Shown here: positions 45,083-54,730 of the stretch, piece after piece
Numbering within the stretch: position 1 is the first letter of the stretch
Layout: every line of letters starts with the position of its first letter
From: Anaerolinea sp.
GTDB taxonomy: Bacteria; Chloroflexota; Limnocylindria; Limnocylindrales; CSP1-4
DNA: 64,000 bases
NCBI GenBank assembly: GCA_013822395.1
Contig: PNKK01000009.1
Coordinates: 16,852-80,851 of the forward strand
Reading direction: 5' to 3'
Translations under genes and position numbers: made by a program
Notes under the pieces: model-generated
Database searches by the model: none
The model's input: only the letters and a program-made list of their open reading frames with translations
Told to the model about the DNA's origin: nothing

Positions 45083-45108
45083 AAATCTCTACGATAGTAT
45101 CTAAATCT
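45083..45108. promoter_or_regulatory. AT-rich divergent operator between hemQ and the heme operon
   Basis: The only AT-rich patch in the 118-bp gap. AAATCT is repeated 20 bp apart (45083-45088 and 45103-45108), and GATAGTATC (45093-45101) is a small dyad between them; TAGTAT or TATCTA could be the -10 box toward the regulator. Direct repeats at helical spacing fit binding by the adjacent MerR-type protein, controlling both directions. Confidence 0.55.
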
Positions 45109-45148
45109 ACCGCGACAAGCGGCCATCCCAGATGGAGGGTCCGGCACG

Positions 45149-45997
45149 ATGAGCGACGCGCCCCGTCCCCCTCGCGCATGGCTGACCATCCACGAGGCAA
45201 GCGACCTGGTCGGCGTCTCGCCCGCCACGCTGCGTCGGTGGACAGAGGCCGGTGACCTCGAGGCGTTCGTCACGCCCGGCGGGCACCGTCGATTCTCCAG
45301 GAGCTCCATCCTGGGCCTTCTGCCCCACGGAGCGAAGCGCCGACGCAGGCTCCAGGAGCTCGGTGAGACGCCGGAGCGAATCGTTCGGCAGTACCGGCGC
45401 GAGCTGGCGGACCGCGCATCACCGGGTGATTGGGTCCGCGAGCTCGGCGATGCGGAGCGTGAGTCGTTCCGCGAGCCCGGCCGTCGGATCCTGGTCGGCG
45501 TCCTGGGCTTTCTGGACGCGGCGACGCCCGATGAGAGCGAGGCCTCGCTCGCCGGTGCGCTCGAGGCTTCCGCCCGCTACGGCGCCATGGCACGCGAGCA
45601 CGACATCCGCCTGGACGTGCTGACGAACACATTCCTCCGGTTCCGCCTTCCGTTTCTGCACGAGCTGAGCCGGATCGCGCGACGACGCCACCTGGAGGTC
45701 GATGAGGCGATGGACCTGCTCCTCGCCGCCTCGCGCGTGTTCGATCGGCTGCTCCTGGCCCTCCTCCGGGGACACGCCGACCTCCCGGTCACCGGCCCGG
45801 CGGCCTCGCCCGCGACCTCCCCCGCGACCGTGCCCGCGGCCTCGCCCGGGATCCCCTCGGTCACCGGCCCGACGACCTCCCCCGCGACCTCCCCCGCGAC
45901 CGTGCCCGCGGCCTCGCCCGGGATCCCCTCGGTCACCGGCCCGACGACCTCCCCCGGGATCCCCACGGCGATCGCGACAACCGGGCATCCGGCGTGA
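45149..45997 (+). CDS. MerR-family regulator with RsbRD/PucR-like sensory domain, heads heme operon
   Basis: A 282-residue protein. Residues 11-60 are a MerR-type winged helix (LTIHEASDLVGVSPATLRRWTEAG... TPGGHRRFSRSSI). Residues ~80-210 are all-helical and end with FDRLLLALLRGH, resembling N-terminal domains of RsbR-type or PucR-type sensors. The last ~70 residues are a Pro/Ala/Thr/Ser tail with a perfect 72-bp tandem duplication. Its stop overlaps the hemA GTG (GTGA), so it is part of the heme operon. It probably senses heme, a tetrapyrrole or redox state; the ligand is not deducible. Confidence 0.82.
   Translation: MSDAPRPPRAWLTIHEASDLVGVSPATLRRWTEAGDLEAFVTPGGHRRFSRSSILGLLPHGAKRRRRLQELGETPERIVRQYRRELADRASPGDWVRELGDAERESFREPGRRILVGVLGFLDAATPDESEASLAGALEASARYGAMAREHDIRLDVLTNTFLRFRLPFLHELSRIARRRHLEVDEAMDLLLAASRVFDRLLLALLRGHADLPVTGPAASPATSPATVPAASPGIPSVTGPTTSPATSPATVPAASPGIPSVTGPTTSPGIPTAIATTGHPA
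45811..45954 (+). repeat. Perfect 72-bp tandem duplication in the regulator tail
   Basis: Two identical 72-bp units (45811-45882, 45883-45954), in frame, each encoding 24 residues (ATSPATVPAASPGIPS...). A partial copy precedes and another follows. Perfect identity suggests a recent event; length is likely to vary among strains. Confidence 0.88.
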
Positions 45998-47193
45998 CCA
46001 TCGGGGCACCGGTCCGGGACGCCACGCTCCCGGCCGACCAGCGAGGAGCCGGCGAAGCCGAGGTGCTCGCGTACGTGACGCACGCGCGGTCCGTCTCGAG
46101 CCGGCCGAGAGAGGCCTTTGCGGTCGAGCTGGCCGCGCTCGGCGACGGGCCCGGGCACGTCGTGGTGCACACGTGCCACCGGGTGGAGGTGTATGTCGCC
46201 CGGCGAAGCTTTCACGGTGAGCTCCCCGCTCTGCCCCCCGGCGGCGTCGTCCTGGACGACGCCGCCGCCGTGCGCCACCTGATCTCGGTCGGATGCGGGC
46301 TCGATAGCGCGATCCTCGGCGAGACGCAGATCCTCCACCAGCTCCGCCAGACGATCGGGGAGCGCCGGGCTGGACGCGCCCTTGACCCGGTCCTCGACCG
46401 GCTGTTCCAGGTGGCCCTCCACGCCGGTCGCGTCGCGCACGGATGGTTCCACGGCTCGCCGCGCTCGCTCGCGGACGTCGCGCTCGACCGGATCGAGAAG
46501 ACGATCGGGCCGCTCCACGGCAGGCGGATCCTCGTGGTTGGCGTCGGGAAGATGGGTCGCCTCGCCGCCTTTGCCGCGGTGCGCCGTGGGTGCTCCGTGG
46601 TCGTGACGAACCGCGGCCCCGAGCGAGCCGCCCAGCTCGCTCGCGAGGTGAGCGGGACGACGATCCCATTCGGAACCGACGGTGCGATCGGCGACCTCGA
46701 CGGCATCGTCGTCGCCATCGGGGGCGAATGGCCGGTCGGCCCTCGGGACACGGCCCGGCTGATCGAGCTCGCCCTGCCGATCGTCGACCTCTCGTCACCC
46801 CCGGCGGTGCCCGGTGCGTTGTGGCAGGGCCTCGGAGGGTGTTTCACCTCGGTCGACGATCTCGCGGATGACGGTGGCGGTCCCGGCGAGCGGATCCGTC
46901 GCCGCCTGGAGGATCTGATCACCGAGACCGGCCGTGACTACTGCCACTGGCTCCGGACGCGAGACGCCGTCCCGGCGATCCAGGCGGTCGTGTCGACCGC
47001 AGAGCAGCGCCGCCGCATCGAGGTCGATTGGCTGCGCCGGCGCCTGCCCGGCCTCTCGGCCGAGGAGCTCGGGATCGTGGACCAGATGAGCCATCGGCTG
47101 GTCGCGGCGATCCTGCATGCCCCGCTCGCCGCGCTGAACGACGACGCCTCCGGCGACGTCGAGCGGGCCGCTCGCAGGCTCTTCGGGATCTGA
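45994..47193 (+). CDS. hemA: Glutamyl-tRNA reductase
   Basis: A 399-residue enzyme starting at a GTG that overlaps the regulator stop. Catalytic Cys61 lies in VVHTCHRVEVY (the usual N of TCNR is H here), the NADPH domain has ILVVGVGKMGRLAAFAAVRRG, and a C-terminal helical dimer domain follows. It reduces glutamyl-tRNA to glutamate-1-semialdehyde, the first committed step of C5-pathway tetrapyrrole synthesis. HemL in the same operon takes its product. Confidence 0.94.
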   Translation: MTIGAPVRDATLPADQRGAGEAEVLAYVTHARSVSSRPREAFAVELAALGDGPGHVVVHTCHRVEVYVARRSFHGELPALPPGGVVLDDAAAVRHLISVGCGLDSAILGETQILHQLRQTIGERRAGRALDPVLDRLFQVALHAGRVAHGWFHGSPRSLADVALDRIEKTIGPLHGRRILVVGVGKMGRLAAFAAVRRGCSVVVTNRGPERAAQLAREVSGTTIPFGTDGAIGDLDGIVVAIGGEWPVGPRDTARLIELALPIVDLSSPPAVPGALWQGLGGCFTSVDDLADDGGGPGERIRRRLEDLITETGRDYCHWLRTRDAVPAIQAVVSTAEQRRRIEVDWLRRRLPGLSAEELGIVDQMSHRLVAAILHAPLAALNDDASGDVERAARRLFGI

Positions 47194-47195
47194 TC

Positions 47196-48998
47196 ATGGC
47201 CACATCCCCGGTCGCGACCGCGGCTCGGGCCGCCGCCCCGCCGAGCTTCCGTCTCGGCACCCGGGGGAGCGCCCTCGCGCTTGCCCAGTCGTCGACGATC
47301 GCCGCGGCGCTGCGCGAGCTCGGCGCGGCGGTCGAGCTCGTCACCGTCCGGACCCTGGGCGACGATCGGCCGCCCGACACGACGTGGGGCGAGGGCGCCT
47401 TCGTCGGGGCGATCGAGACCGCGCTCCTGGCGGGCGAGGTGGACCTCGGCGTCCATAGCGCAAAGGACGTTCCGACGACCGAGGCGCCGAGGCTCGCGAT
47501 CGCGGCGTATCCGGGACGGGAGGACCCTCGCGACGCGCTCGTGGGGCGCGGGCCCGGCACGACCCTGGAGAGCCTGCCCCCGGGCGCCCGTGTGGGAACC
47601 GACAGCCCACGCCGAGCGGCCTTCCTCCGGGCGGCGCGACCCGACCTCCTCGTCCATCCGCTCCACGGGAACGTCGACACCCGGCTGCGCCGCCTCGACG
47701 CCGGCGAGACCGACGCGCTCGTCCTCGCGGTCGCCGGGCTGTCGCGGCTGGGCCGCGCGGACCGGATCGGCCAGATCCTGCCGGTCGATCTCATCCCGCC
47801 GGCTCCGGGACAGGGTTCGCTCGCGGTCCAGTGCCGCGCCGACGACGAGATCGCGCTCGCCTGGATCTCTCGCCTGGACGATCCCGCCACGCGCGCCGCG
47901 GTGGAGGCCGAGCGTGGCTTCCTCCGGGCGACGGGCGGCGGGTGCCGGGCGCCGATCGGCGCGCTCGCCAGCGTCGAGGGCGACGAGATCGTGCTGCTGG
48001 CGGGGACGGCCGGCACGGAGGCGCTGCGGACGCCGGCGGGCGAGCGACCGACGATCGCCCGGGGCGAGATCCGCGGCAGCGTCGCGAACCGGATGTTGTT
48101 GGCGGCCGACCTCGCGTCCCGTCTGACCGCGGAGCTGGCCGGCCGCGGCCCCACCGTCGACGGTCGGCCGGCGGCCGGCACGGAGACCCGCCTGCCTCGA
48201 GTGCTGGTCACCCGCCCGGCCGCTGGAGCGGACCGCCTCGTCGCGGCGCTCGCCTCGAGAGGCCTGGCGCCGATCGCGATCCCGACGATCGAGATCCACC
48301 CCGTCGAGGCCGGGGGCGAGCTCGACGCCGCTGTCCTCCGGGCCGGCGAGGCGAGCTGGATCGCAGTGACGAGCGCGAGCGGTGCGGCCGCGGTCCTCGA
48401 TGCCGCGGCTCGGCTCGGCGTTGACCTGGCGGCTGCGAGATGGGCCGCGATCGGCGCCGCAACGAGATCCGAGCTCGTGGCGCGCGGGATGCGCGTCTCG
48501 TTCACACCGAGCGCCGCCAACGGCGAGACCCTCGCGGCCGAGCTGCCCGTCGCCCCTGGCGACACGATCCTCCTGCCCAGGGCCGACATCGCCGACGGTG
48601 GCCTCGTGGCGGCATTGGAGGCCAGAGGCGCTCGGGTCCGGGCCGTTGTCGCGTACCGCACCCGAGAGGCGCCGGAGGCGTCGCGCGAGCGGCTCCGTGC
48701 TCTCTTCGCCGGCGGTGATCTCGAGGCGATCGTGTTCACGAGCGGCTCCACCATCCGCGGTCTCGTGGCCCTCCTGGGCTCGGCCCACGGGGACCTCGCC
48801 CGGAAAGCCCTCGCCTGCTGCATCGGCGAGACGACCGCCGCGGTCGCCCGGGAGGCAGGGTTCGAGCGCGTCATCACGGCACCCGGAGCGACGCCCCTCG
48901 ACCTTGCCGATCGCATCGGCGACGCCCTGCTCCCGGAGCGACCCCATCCGGGGCGACCCCATCCGGCGCCTGGACGGCGCGAGGAGGCACCCGCGTGA
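47196..48998 (+). CDS. hemCD: Fused porphobilinogen deaminase / uroporphyrinogen-III synthase
   Basis: A 600-residue fusion. Residues 17-310 are HemC ([21 protein letters not shown], and cofactor-bearing Cys250 in [11 protein letters not shown]). From ~333 comes HemD ([44 protein letters not shown]). The two consecutive reactions make hydroxymethylbilane and close it to uroporphyrinogen III, so fusion could channel the unstable intermediate. It starts 3 bp after hemA and its TGA overlaps the hemB GTG. The last ~20 residues are a short Pro/His/Arg repeat. Confidence 0.94.
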   Translation: MATSPVATAARAAAPPSFRLGTRGSALALAQSSTIAAALRELGAAVELVTVRTLGDDRPPDTTWGEGAFVGAIETALLAGEVDLGVHSAKDVPTTEAPRLAIAAYPGREDPRDALVGRGPGTTLESLPPGARVGTDSPRRAAFLRAARPDLLVHPLHGNVDTRLRRLDAGETDALVLAVAGLSRLGRADRIGQILPVDLIPPAPGQGSLAVQCRADDEIALAWISRLDDPATRAAVEAERGFLRATGGGCRAPIGALASVEGDEIVLLAGTAGTEALRTPAGERPTIARGEIRGSVANRMLLAADLASRLTAELAGRGPTVDGRPAAGTETRLPRVLVTRPAAGADRLVAALASRGLAPIAIPTIEIHPVEAGGELDAAVLRAGEASWIAVTSASGAAAVLDAAARLGVDLAAARWAAIGAATRSELVARGMRVSFTPSAANGETLAAELPVAPGDTILLPRADIADGGLVAALEARGARVRAVVAYRTREAPEASRERLRALFAGGDLEAIVFTSGSTIRGLVALLGSAHGDLARKALACCIGETTAAVAREAGFERVITAPGATPLDLADRIGDALLPERPHPGRPHPAPGRREEAPA

Positions 48999-50044
48999 AG
49001 TTGCTCGTCGATGCGGACCCGTCCGTCCAGGCCCCCGAAGTCGCGCCGCCGACGCCGCCGGTCGCGCCAGCCCACCGGCTGCGCCGGATGCGCCGGACCG
49101 CGGCCCTCCGCTCGCTCGTCCGCGAGACCCGGCTCCACCCCCGGCAGCTCGTCGCGCCGATCTTCGTCCAGCCCGGGCGCGCCGTCCGGGACCCGATCTC
49201 CTCGCTCCCCGGGGTTGCGCGCCTCTCGCCCGACGAGGCCGTCGCCGAGACCGCCCGGTTCTCGGAGCTCGGCATCGGCGGGGTGATCCTGTTCGGCCTG
49301 CCGGCCTCCAAGGACCCGGAGGGCAGCGGAGCCTGGATCGAGGACGGGATCGTCCAGGAGACGCTCCGTCGCCTGCGTCAGGCGAACCCGGACCTCGTGC
49401 TCATCGCCGACACCTGCCTGTGCGAGTACACCGATCACGGGCACTGCGGACCCCTGGCGCCAGACGGTACCGTCGACAACGACGCCGCCATCGGGCGGCT
49501 GGCGCAGACGGCGGTCTCGCAGGCCAGGGCGGGCGCGGACATCGTCGCCCCGAGCGCGATGATGGACGGCCAGGTCGCCGCGATCCGAGCGGCGCTCGAC
49601 GCCGACGGCGCCACCGGCACCGCGATCCTCGCCTATGCGGCGAAGACCTCCTCCGCGTACTACGGACCCTTCCGGGAGGCCGCGGATTCCGCTCCGGCGT
49701 TCGGGGACCGGCGCGGCTACCAGATGGATCCGGCGAACCGGCGCGAGGCGCTGAGGGAGATGGCCATCGACGTCGAGGAGGGCGCCGACGCGCTCCTCAT
49801 CAAGCCGGCGATGCCGTCGCTGGACATCCTGGCCGCCGCCCGGGCGCGCTTCGAGCTCCCGATCGCCGCGTACCAGGTGAGCGGCGAGTACGCCCAGATC
49901 GAGGCCGCGGCGCGACTCGGCTGGATCGACCGGCGGCGGACGCACCTCGAGGCCGCCACCTCGATCGTGCGGGCGGGCGCCGACTTCGTCATCACCTACG
50001 CCGCGGCAGATCTCGTGACGTGGTTCCGAGAGGGCGCCGACTGA
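48995..50044 (+). CDS. hemB: Porphobilinogen synthase (delta-aminolevulinate dehydratase)
   Basis: A 349-residue enzyme from a GTG in a GTGA overlap. The zinc cysteines 141, 143 and 151 ([14 protein letters not shown]) are intact, so it is a zinc-type enzyme. The Schiff-base lysines are 217 ([14 protein letters not shown]) and 270 ([10 protein letters not shown]). It condenses two aminolevulinates into porphobilinogen. A ~25-residue Pro-rich N-terminal extension precedes the usual start. Its TGA overlaps the hemL ATG by one base. Confidence 0.95.
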   Translation: MKLLVDADPSVQAPEVAPPTPPVAPAHRLRRMRRTAALRSLVRETRLHPRQLVAPIFVQPGRAVRDPISSLPGVARLSPDEAVAETARFSELGIGGVILFGLPASKDPEGSGAWIEDGIVQETLRRLRQANPDLVLIADTCLCEYTDHGHCGPLAPDGTVDNDAAIGRLAQTAVSQARAGADIVAPSAMMDGQVAAIRAALDADGATGTAILAYAAKTSSAYYGPFREAADSAPAFGDRRGYQMDPANRREALREMAIDVEEGADALLIKPAMPSLDILAAARARFELPIAAYQVSGEYAQIEAAARLGWIDRRRTHLEAATSIVRAGADFVITYAAADLVTWFREGAD

Positions 50045-51339
50045 TGGCCGCGACCGTTGGCACTCCGGCCTCCCGGCAGGGGGAGCTGATCCGTCGCGCC
50101 GAGGATCTCTTCCCTGGCGGCGTCAACAGCCCGGTCCGCGCGTTCCGCTCCGTCGGGCGGGCGCCGCTCATGCTCGAGGCCGGCGCCGGGGCGCGCGTCC
50201 GCGACGCGGACGGACGGTGGTACGTCGACTACATCGGAGCGTGGGGTCCGGCCATCCTCGGCCACGGCCATCCCGACGTCATCGAAGCGGTGCGGGCCGC
50301 CGCCCTGAACGGCTTCGCGCTCGGCGCGACCTCGCCGGCCGAGGTCGTCCTCGGCGAGGCGATCCGTGCCGCGGTCCCGTCGATGGAGAAGCTCCGCTTC
50401 ACCTCCTCGGGCACCGAGGCCGCGATGAGCGCGCTCCGGCTCGCCCGCGGCGCGACCGGCCGTGACCTCGTCGTCAAGTTCGCCGGCGGCTACCACGGCC
50501 ACTCGGACGGGCTGCTCGTGGAGGCCGGCTCCGGGCTCGCCACCCTCGCGCTGCCCGGCAGTGCGGGGGTCCCTGCCCAGGTCGCCAGCGCGACGGTCGT
50601 CGTCCCGATCAACGATCTCGATGGGGTCCGGTCCGCCTTCGAGCGCCACCCCGACCGGATCGCGGCCGTCATCGTGGAACCGGTCGCGGCCAACGTCGGC
50701 GTCATCGCCCCGGCGCCGGGGTTCCTGGATGGGCTCCGTGAGTTGGCGAGCGCGAACGGCGCGCTTCTCATCTTCGACGAGGTGATCACCGGCTTCCGAG
50801 TCGCCCACGGCGGCGCCCAGGCACGTTACGGCGTCCGGCCGGACCTGACCGTCCTCGGCAAGATCGTCGGCGGTGGGATGCCGGTGGGCGCGTACGGCGG
50901 GCGCCGGGACCTGATGGCTAACGTCGCGCCGGACGGCCCCGTCTACCAGGCGGGGACCCTGTCCGGCCATCCGCTGACGATGGCAGCCGGCGCGGCGACC
51001 CTCGCCCTCCTCGACGAGGCCGCGTACGAGCGGCTCGAGGCGGCCGGGGCGGCACTCGAGACGGGCCTGCGGAACGCCGCTGCCGAGGCCGGACGGACGG
51101 TCGGGATCGCGCGCGTCGGCTCGCTGCTGACCGTCTTCTTCCGCGACGAGATCCCGACCACGGCGGACGAGGCGATGACCTCCGATCGGGCGGCCTACGC
51201 CCGCTTCTTCGGCGCGATGCTCGACGCCGGCATCCTCCTCCCGCCCTCCCAGTTCGAGGCCTGGTTCCTGTCGCTGGCCCATGACCCGGCGACCATCGAG
51301 GAGACGGTCACCGCCGCAGGCGAGGCGTTTCGCGCATGA
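50044..51339 (+). CDS. hemL: Glutamate-1-semialdehyde 2,1-aminomutase
   Basis: A 431-residue PLP enzyme. Signatures are PGGVNSPVRAF, FTSSGTEAAMSALRLAR, FAGGYHGHSDG, FDEVITGFR (Asp245 to PLP nitrogen) and the PLP lysine 273 in LGKIVGGGMPVGAYGG. It converts glutamate-1-semialdehyde to 5-aminolevulinate. It is tightly overlapped with hemB upstream (TGATG) and hemE downstream (ATGA). Confidence 0.95.
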   Translation: MAATVGTPASRQGELIRRAEDLFPGGVNSPVRAFRSVGRAPLMLEAGAGARVRDADGRWYVDYIGAWGPAILGHGHPDVIEAVRAAALNGFALGATSPAEVVLGEAIRAAVPSMEKLRFTSSGTEAAMSALRLARGATGRDLVVKFAGGYHGHSDGLLVEAGSGLATLALPGSAGVPAQVASATVVVPINDLDGVRSAFERHPDRIAAVIVEPVAANVGVIAPAPGFLDGLRELASANGALLIFDEVITGFRVAHGGAQARYGVRPDLTVLGKIVGGGMPVGAYGGRRDLMANVAPDGPVYQAGTLSGHPLTMAAGAATLALLDEAAYERLEAAGAALETGLRNAAAEAGRTVGIARVGSLLTVFFRDEIPTTADEAMTSDRAAYARFFGAMLDAGILLPPSQFEAWFLSLAHDPATIEETVTAAGEAFRA

Positions 51340-52409
51340 GTTCGAACGCCGCGCCCCTCGCCGAGGTCACCGCGGCGGATCCGCGGACGGACCGCTATCT
51401 CCGCGCGGCGCTCAGTCTCCCCGTCGATGTCACCCCGGTCTGGTTCATGCGCCAGGCCGGCCGCTCGCTGCCGGAGTTCCGCGCCATCCGTGAGCACGCG
51501 TCGCTCGTCGAGATCACCCGGGATCCCGCGCTGTGCGCCGAGGTCACCCTCCAGCCCGTCCGGCGGCTCGGCGTGGACGCCGCGATCCTCTTCGCGGACA
51601 TCACGACGCCGTTCAGTGGGCTGGGGGTCGATTTCGAGATCCGGCCCAGTGTCGGGCCGGTGATCGAGCGGCCCATCGCCTCGCAGGCGGATGTCGAACG
51701 GCTTCGGCCATTCGAGCCCCGGGAGGCCGTTGGTCCTCTCCTCGAGGCGATCCGGCTGATCCGAGCGGAGAGCCCGGTCCCGCTCATCGGGTTCGCCGGG
51801 GCACCCTTCACCCTCGCCTGTTACCTGATCGATGGCGGCCCGTCGCGCGAGTTCCCGAAGACCCGCCTGTTCATGCACGAGCAGCCCGCGGCGTGGGATT
51901 CGCTCATGGAGCGTCTCGTCGACGCGACCGTCGCCTATCTCTCGGCGCAGGTGGTGGCCGGGGCGCAGGCGGTCCAGGTCTTCGACTCGTGGGTCGGCGG
52001 GCTCGGGCCGTTCGACTACCGCCGCTCGGTCATGCCCTGGATGCGGCGCCTCTGGGAAGGCATCGGGCGGCTGGGCGTCCCCACCACGCACTTCGGCGTC
52101 GGGACGGCCGGGCTGCTCCGTCTCCAGGCACAGGCGGGCGGTGATGTCATCGGGCTGGACTGGCGGATCGCCCTCGATGAGGGTCGGGCGCTCGTCGGCG
52201 ACCGGCCCGTCCAGGGCAACCTCGATCCGGCGCTCCTCCTCGGGCCGTGGGAGGTCGTCGAGGCGACCACCCGCTGGATCCTCAACCTCGCGGCGGGCCG
52301 GCCCGGGCACGTCTTCAACCTCGGCCACGGCGTCCTCCCAGAGACCGACGCCGACGTCCTCCGTCGACTCGTGGACCTCGTCCACACCCATCGGTTCAAG
52401 GGAGCTTGA
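51336..52409 (+). CDS. hemE: Uroporphyrinogen decarboxylase
   Basis: A 357-residue TIM-barrel enzyme. It carries the diagnostic N-terminal PVWFMRQAGRSLPEFR, the catalytic-site ILFADITTPFSGLGVDF, GFAGAPFTLACYLIDGG and the C-terminal FNLGHGVLPETD. It decarboxylates uroporphyrinogen III to coproporphyrinogen III, the branch point to HemY-HemH-HemQ. Its ATG overlaps the hemL stop by 4 bp, and hemH starts one base after its TGA. Confidence 0.95.
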   Translation: MSSNAAPLAEVTAADPRTDRYLRAALSLPVDVTPVWFMRQAGRSLPEFRAIREHASLVEITRDPALCAEVTLQPVRRLGVDAAILFADITTPFSGLGVDFEIRPSVGPVIERPIASQADVERLRPFEPREAVGPLLEAIRLIRAESPVPLIGFAGAPFTLACYLIDGGPSREFPKTRLFMHEQPAAWDSLMERLVDATVAYLSAQVVAGAQAVQVFDSWVGGLGPFDYRRSVMPWMRRLWEGIGRLGVPTTHFGVGTAGLLRLQAQAGGDVIGLDWRIALDEGRALVGDRPVQGNLDPALLLGPWEVVEATTRWILNLAAGRPGHVFNLGHGVLPETDADVLRRLVDLVHTHRFKGA

Positions 52410-52410
52410 G

Positions 52411-53385
52411 ATGCCGCGCGACGCCGTCCTGCTCATGGCCTACGGCAGCCCCGACACCCTCGACCAGGTCGAGGCGTACTACACCGACATCCGGCGGGGA
52501 AGCCCACCTCCAGCCGAGCTTCTCGAGGAGCTCATCGGTCGCTACCGCGCGATCGGCGGCGGCTCGCCGCTGTCGCGGATCGTCGAGCGGCAGCGGGCGG
52601 CTCTGGCGGCCGAGCTGGCGCGCCGCGGCCGACCGATCCCGGTCTACGCGGGGATGCGTCACATCGCACCGCGGATCGCGACGATCGTCGAGGGGATGTC
52701 GCGTGACGGCGTGGAGCGGTTCGTCGCGATCGCCCTTGCGCCGCAGCGATCGTCGAACGCCGCGGGCTACTGGCGCGCGGTCCGGGCAGGGCTCGACTCG
52801 GTCGGCGAGGGGGCACCGACGGCCGTCTTCGTCGAGTCCTGGCATGACGAGCCCGGCTTCATCGAGGCCATCGCCGTGGCCACGCGCGAGGCGCTCGATC
52901 GCTTCGACGACCACGCTCGCGTCCGCGTGGTGTTCACGGCGCACAGCCTCCCGGCGCGCGTCGTCGGCGAGGGTGATCGCTACCCGGACGAGATCTCGGC
53001 GACCGCGCGGCTGGTCGCGGAGCGGCTCGGTCTCGACCGGCATGAGCAGGCTTTCCAGAGCGCGGGCAGGACGGGCGAGCCGTGGCTCGGACCTGACCTT
53101 CGCGACGAGCTCCGACGCCTCGCCGCCGAGGGCGTGCGTGAGGTGGTCGTCTCGCCGGTCGGCTTCGTGGCCGAGCACCTCGAGGTCCTCTATGACATCG
53201 ACATCGAGGCGCAGGCCGTCGCCCGCGATCTCGGGATCCGGCTCGAGCGCGCCCGCTCGATGAACGACGACGAGCGGTTCATCGCAGCCCTGGCGGATGT
53301 CGCCACCGCTGGGCTGGACGGCACGGACGGGCCCGAGCCGGACGCGACTGCCGGCTACGCCGCGACGCGCCTGACGACACCCTGA
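52411..53385 (+). CDS. hemH: Coproporphyrin ferrochelatase
   Basis: A 324-residue class I chelatase. Active-site His178 (VFTAHSLPARV), the QSAGRTGEPWLGPD motif and the acidic metal path ending in Glu258 (AEHLEVLYDID) are present. With HemQ present it is expected to insert iron into coproporphyrin III (CpfC) rather than protoporphyrin IX. No [2Fe-2S] C-terminal cysteine motif is visible; the tail is a short Asp/Ala/Thr-rich stretch. A clear ribosome site (AAGGGAG) precedes the ATG. Confidence 0.94.
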   Translation: MPRDAVLLMAYGSPDTLDQVEAYYTDIRRGSPPPAELLEELIGRYRAIGGGSPLSRIVERQRAALAAELARRGRPIPVYAGMRHIAPRIATIVEGMSRDGVERFVAIALAPQRSSNAAGYWRAVRAGLDSVGEGAPTAVFVESWHDEPGFIEAIAVATREALDRFDDHARVRVVFTAHSLPARVVGEGDRYPDEISATARLVAERLGLDRHEQAFQSAGRTGEPWLGPDLRDELRRLAAEGVREVVVSPVGFVAEHLEVLYDIDIEAQAVARDLGIRLERARSMNDDERFIAALADVATAGLDGTDGPEPDATAGYAATRLTTP

Positions 53386-53401
53386 GACGAGCTGAGACGA
53401 G
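53382..53401 (+). repeat. 10-bp tandem duplication spanning the hemH stop
   Basis: CTGAGACGAG occurs twice in tandem. The TGA of the first copy is the hemH stop and the second copy repeats it at once; degenerate GAGGACGAGGACG follows and serves as the ribosome site of the next gene. Confidence 0.72.
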
Positions 53402-53415
53402 CGAGGACGAGGACG

Positions 53416-54705
53416 ATGAAGCAGCGCGACGTGGCCGCAACGACCGAGCGCGGAGCCCTGCTCGGCGGCCATCCGGGCACGATTGAACCTCTGGGCCAGC
53501 CGGACGGCCATCCGGGCCAGCCGGACGGGCGCCCGGACACTCTGGGCACTCCAGGGCACACGGGTGGTCCCAGCGGTCATCCCGGCGGGCATTCCGCCGG
53601 CATCGGGGCCGTCGGTTCCGTCCGGCCCGAGGGCTACGTCTTCAGCCGCGCGCCGATGCTCGTCTACTGGGAGACGACGCTCTCCTGCGGGCTCACCTGC
53701 CGGCACTGCCGCGCCGAGGCGATGCCGGAGCGGGCGCCGGACGAGCTGACCACGGAGGAGGGCCTCCGACTTCTCGATGCGATCACCGGCTTCGGACGGC
53801 CGTATCCGCACGTCGTCTTCACGGGCGGCGATCCCCTGCGGCGCTCGGACCTCGAGACGCTCGTCGAGGCGGCGACGGCCCGCGGGATCGGCGCCTCGCT
53901 CGCGCCGGCCGCGACCCCAGAGCTGACGCCGGAGCGACTGCGAGCCCTCAAGGCGGCGGGGATCCAGACGATGTCGCTCAGCCTGGACGGCTCAACCGCC
54001 GAGCGCCACGACGCATTCCGGGGGGTTCCCGGCACCTTCGAGGCGACGCTCCGCGCGGCCGAGTGGACGCACGAGATCGGGCTCCCGCTCCAGGTGAACA
54101 CGCTCGTCACGGACGAGACGCTCCCGGACCTGCCCGCCATTCACGAGCTGATGACCCGGATCGGGATCATCCGCTGGAGCCTCTTCTTCCTCATCTCGGT
54201 CGGGCGTGGGACCGCCCTCCGGGAGATCGACCCGGGCCAGTCCGAGAAGCTGAACCACTGGCTGTACGACCTCTCGAAGACCTCGCCCTTCGCGATCAAG
54301 ACCACCGAGGCGACCCACTACCGGCGTGTCGCGATCCGGAGGATGGCGGCCGAGGGGATGGACGAGGCGGCGATCGCGGCGACCTCGGTCGGACGCGGGT
54401 TCGGCGTGCGCGACGGGAACGGGATCATGTTCGTGGCGAACAACGGGTTCGTCTTCCCGTCCGGGTTCCTGCCCCTCCCGACCGGCAATGTGCGCACGGA
54501 CGACATCGTGGCGCTCTACCGCGAGCACCCGGTCTTCACCTCGCTTCGCAATGCGGCGGCCTTCAAGGGTCGCTGCGGACGGTGCGAGCACGCCAGGATC
54601 TGCGGCGGCTCGCGGGCCCGCGCCTTCGCCCGGACGGGCGATGCGCTCGAGTCGGATCCGCTCTGCCCGTTCGTGCCGCCGGTCGACGGCGGCGCTCGGA
54701 ACTGA
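53416..54705 (+). CDS. Radical SAM/SPASM protein in the heme operon
   Basis: A 429-residue radical-SAM enzyme. The first ~70 residues are a Gly/Pro/His-rich repeat (GHPG, QPDG). The SAM cluster cysteines are 91, 95 and 98 (CGLTCRHC), GGDPL follows, and a SPASM-like C-terminus has CGRCEHARICGG... DPLCPF for auxiliary Fe-S binding. It resembles the family that includes NirJ/AhbC/AhbD heme-modifying enzymes and related TIGR04053-type proteins. Its place between hemH and hemY suggests tetrapyrrole decarboxylation or modification, possibly an oxygen-independent alternative to HemQ; this is inference. Confidence 0.83.
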   Translation: MKQRDVAATTERGALLGGHPGTIEPLGQPDGHPGQPDGRPDTLGTPGHTGGPSGHPGGHSAGIGAVGSVRPEGYVFSRAPMLVYWETTLSCGLTCRHCRAEAMPERAPDELTTEEGLRLLDAITGFGRPYPHVVFTGGDPLRRSDLETLVEAATARGIGASLAPAATPELTPERLRALKAAGIQTMSLSLDGSTAERHDAFRGVPGTFEATLRAAEWTHEIGLPLQVNTLVTDETLPDLPAIHELMTRIGIIRWSLFFLISVGRGTALREIDPGQSEKLNHWLYDLSKTSPFAIKTTEATHYRRVAIRRMAAEGMDEAAIAATSVGRGFGVRDGNGIMFVANNGFVFPSGFLPLPTGNVRTDDIVALYREHPVFTSLRNAAAFKGRCGRCEHARICGGSRARAFARTGDALESDPLCPFVPPVDGGARN

Positions 54706-54730
54706 CGGCGCCGGGAGGGCCGAGGCGACC

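Noticed and set aside
46919..49945. A 1008-codon open frame on the minus strand opposite hemA-hemCD-hemB
   Set aside because: It is antisense to genes with intact catalytic motifs; its translation is Arg/Ala/Ser-rich with no domain pattern, a usual product of high-GC third positions.
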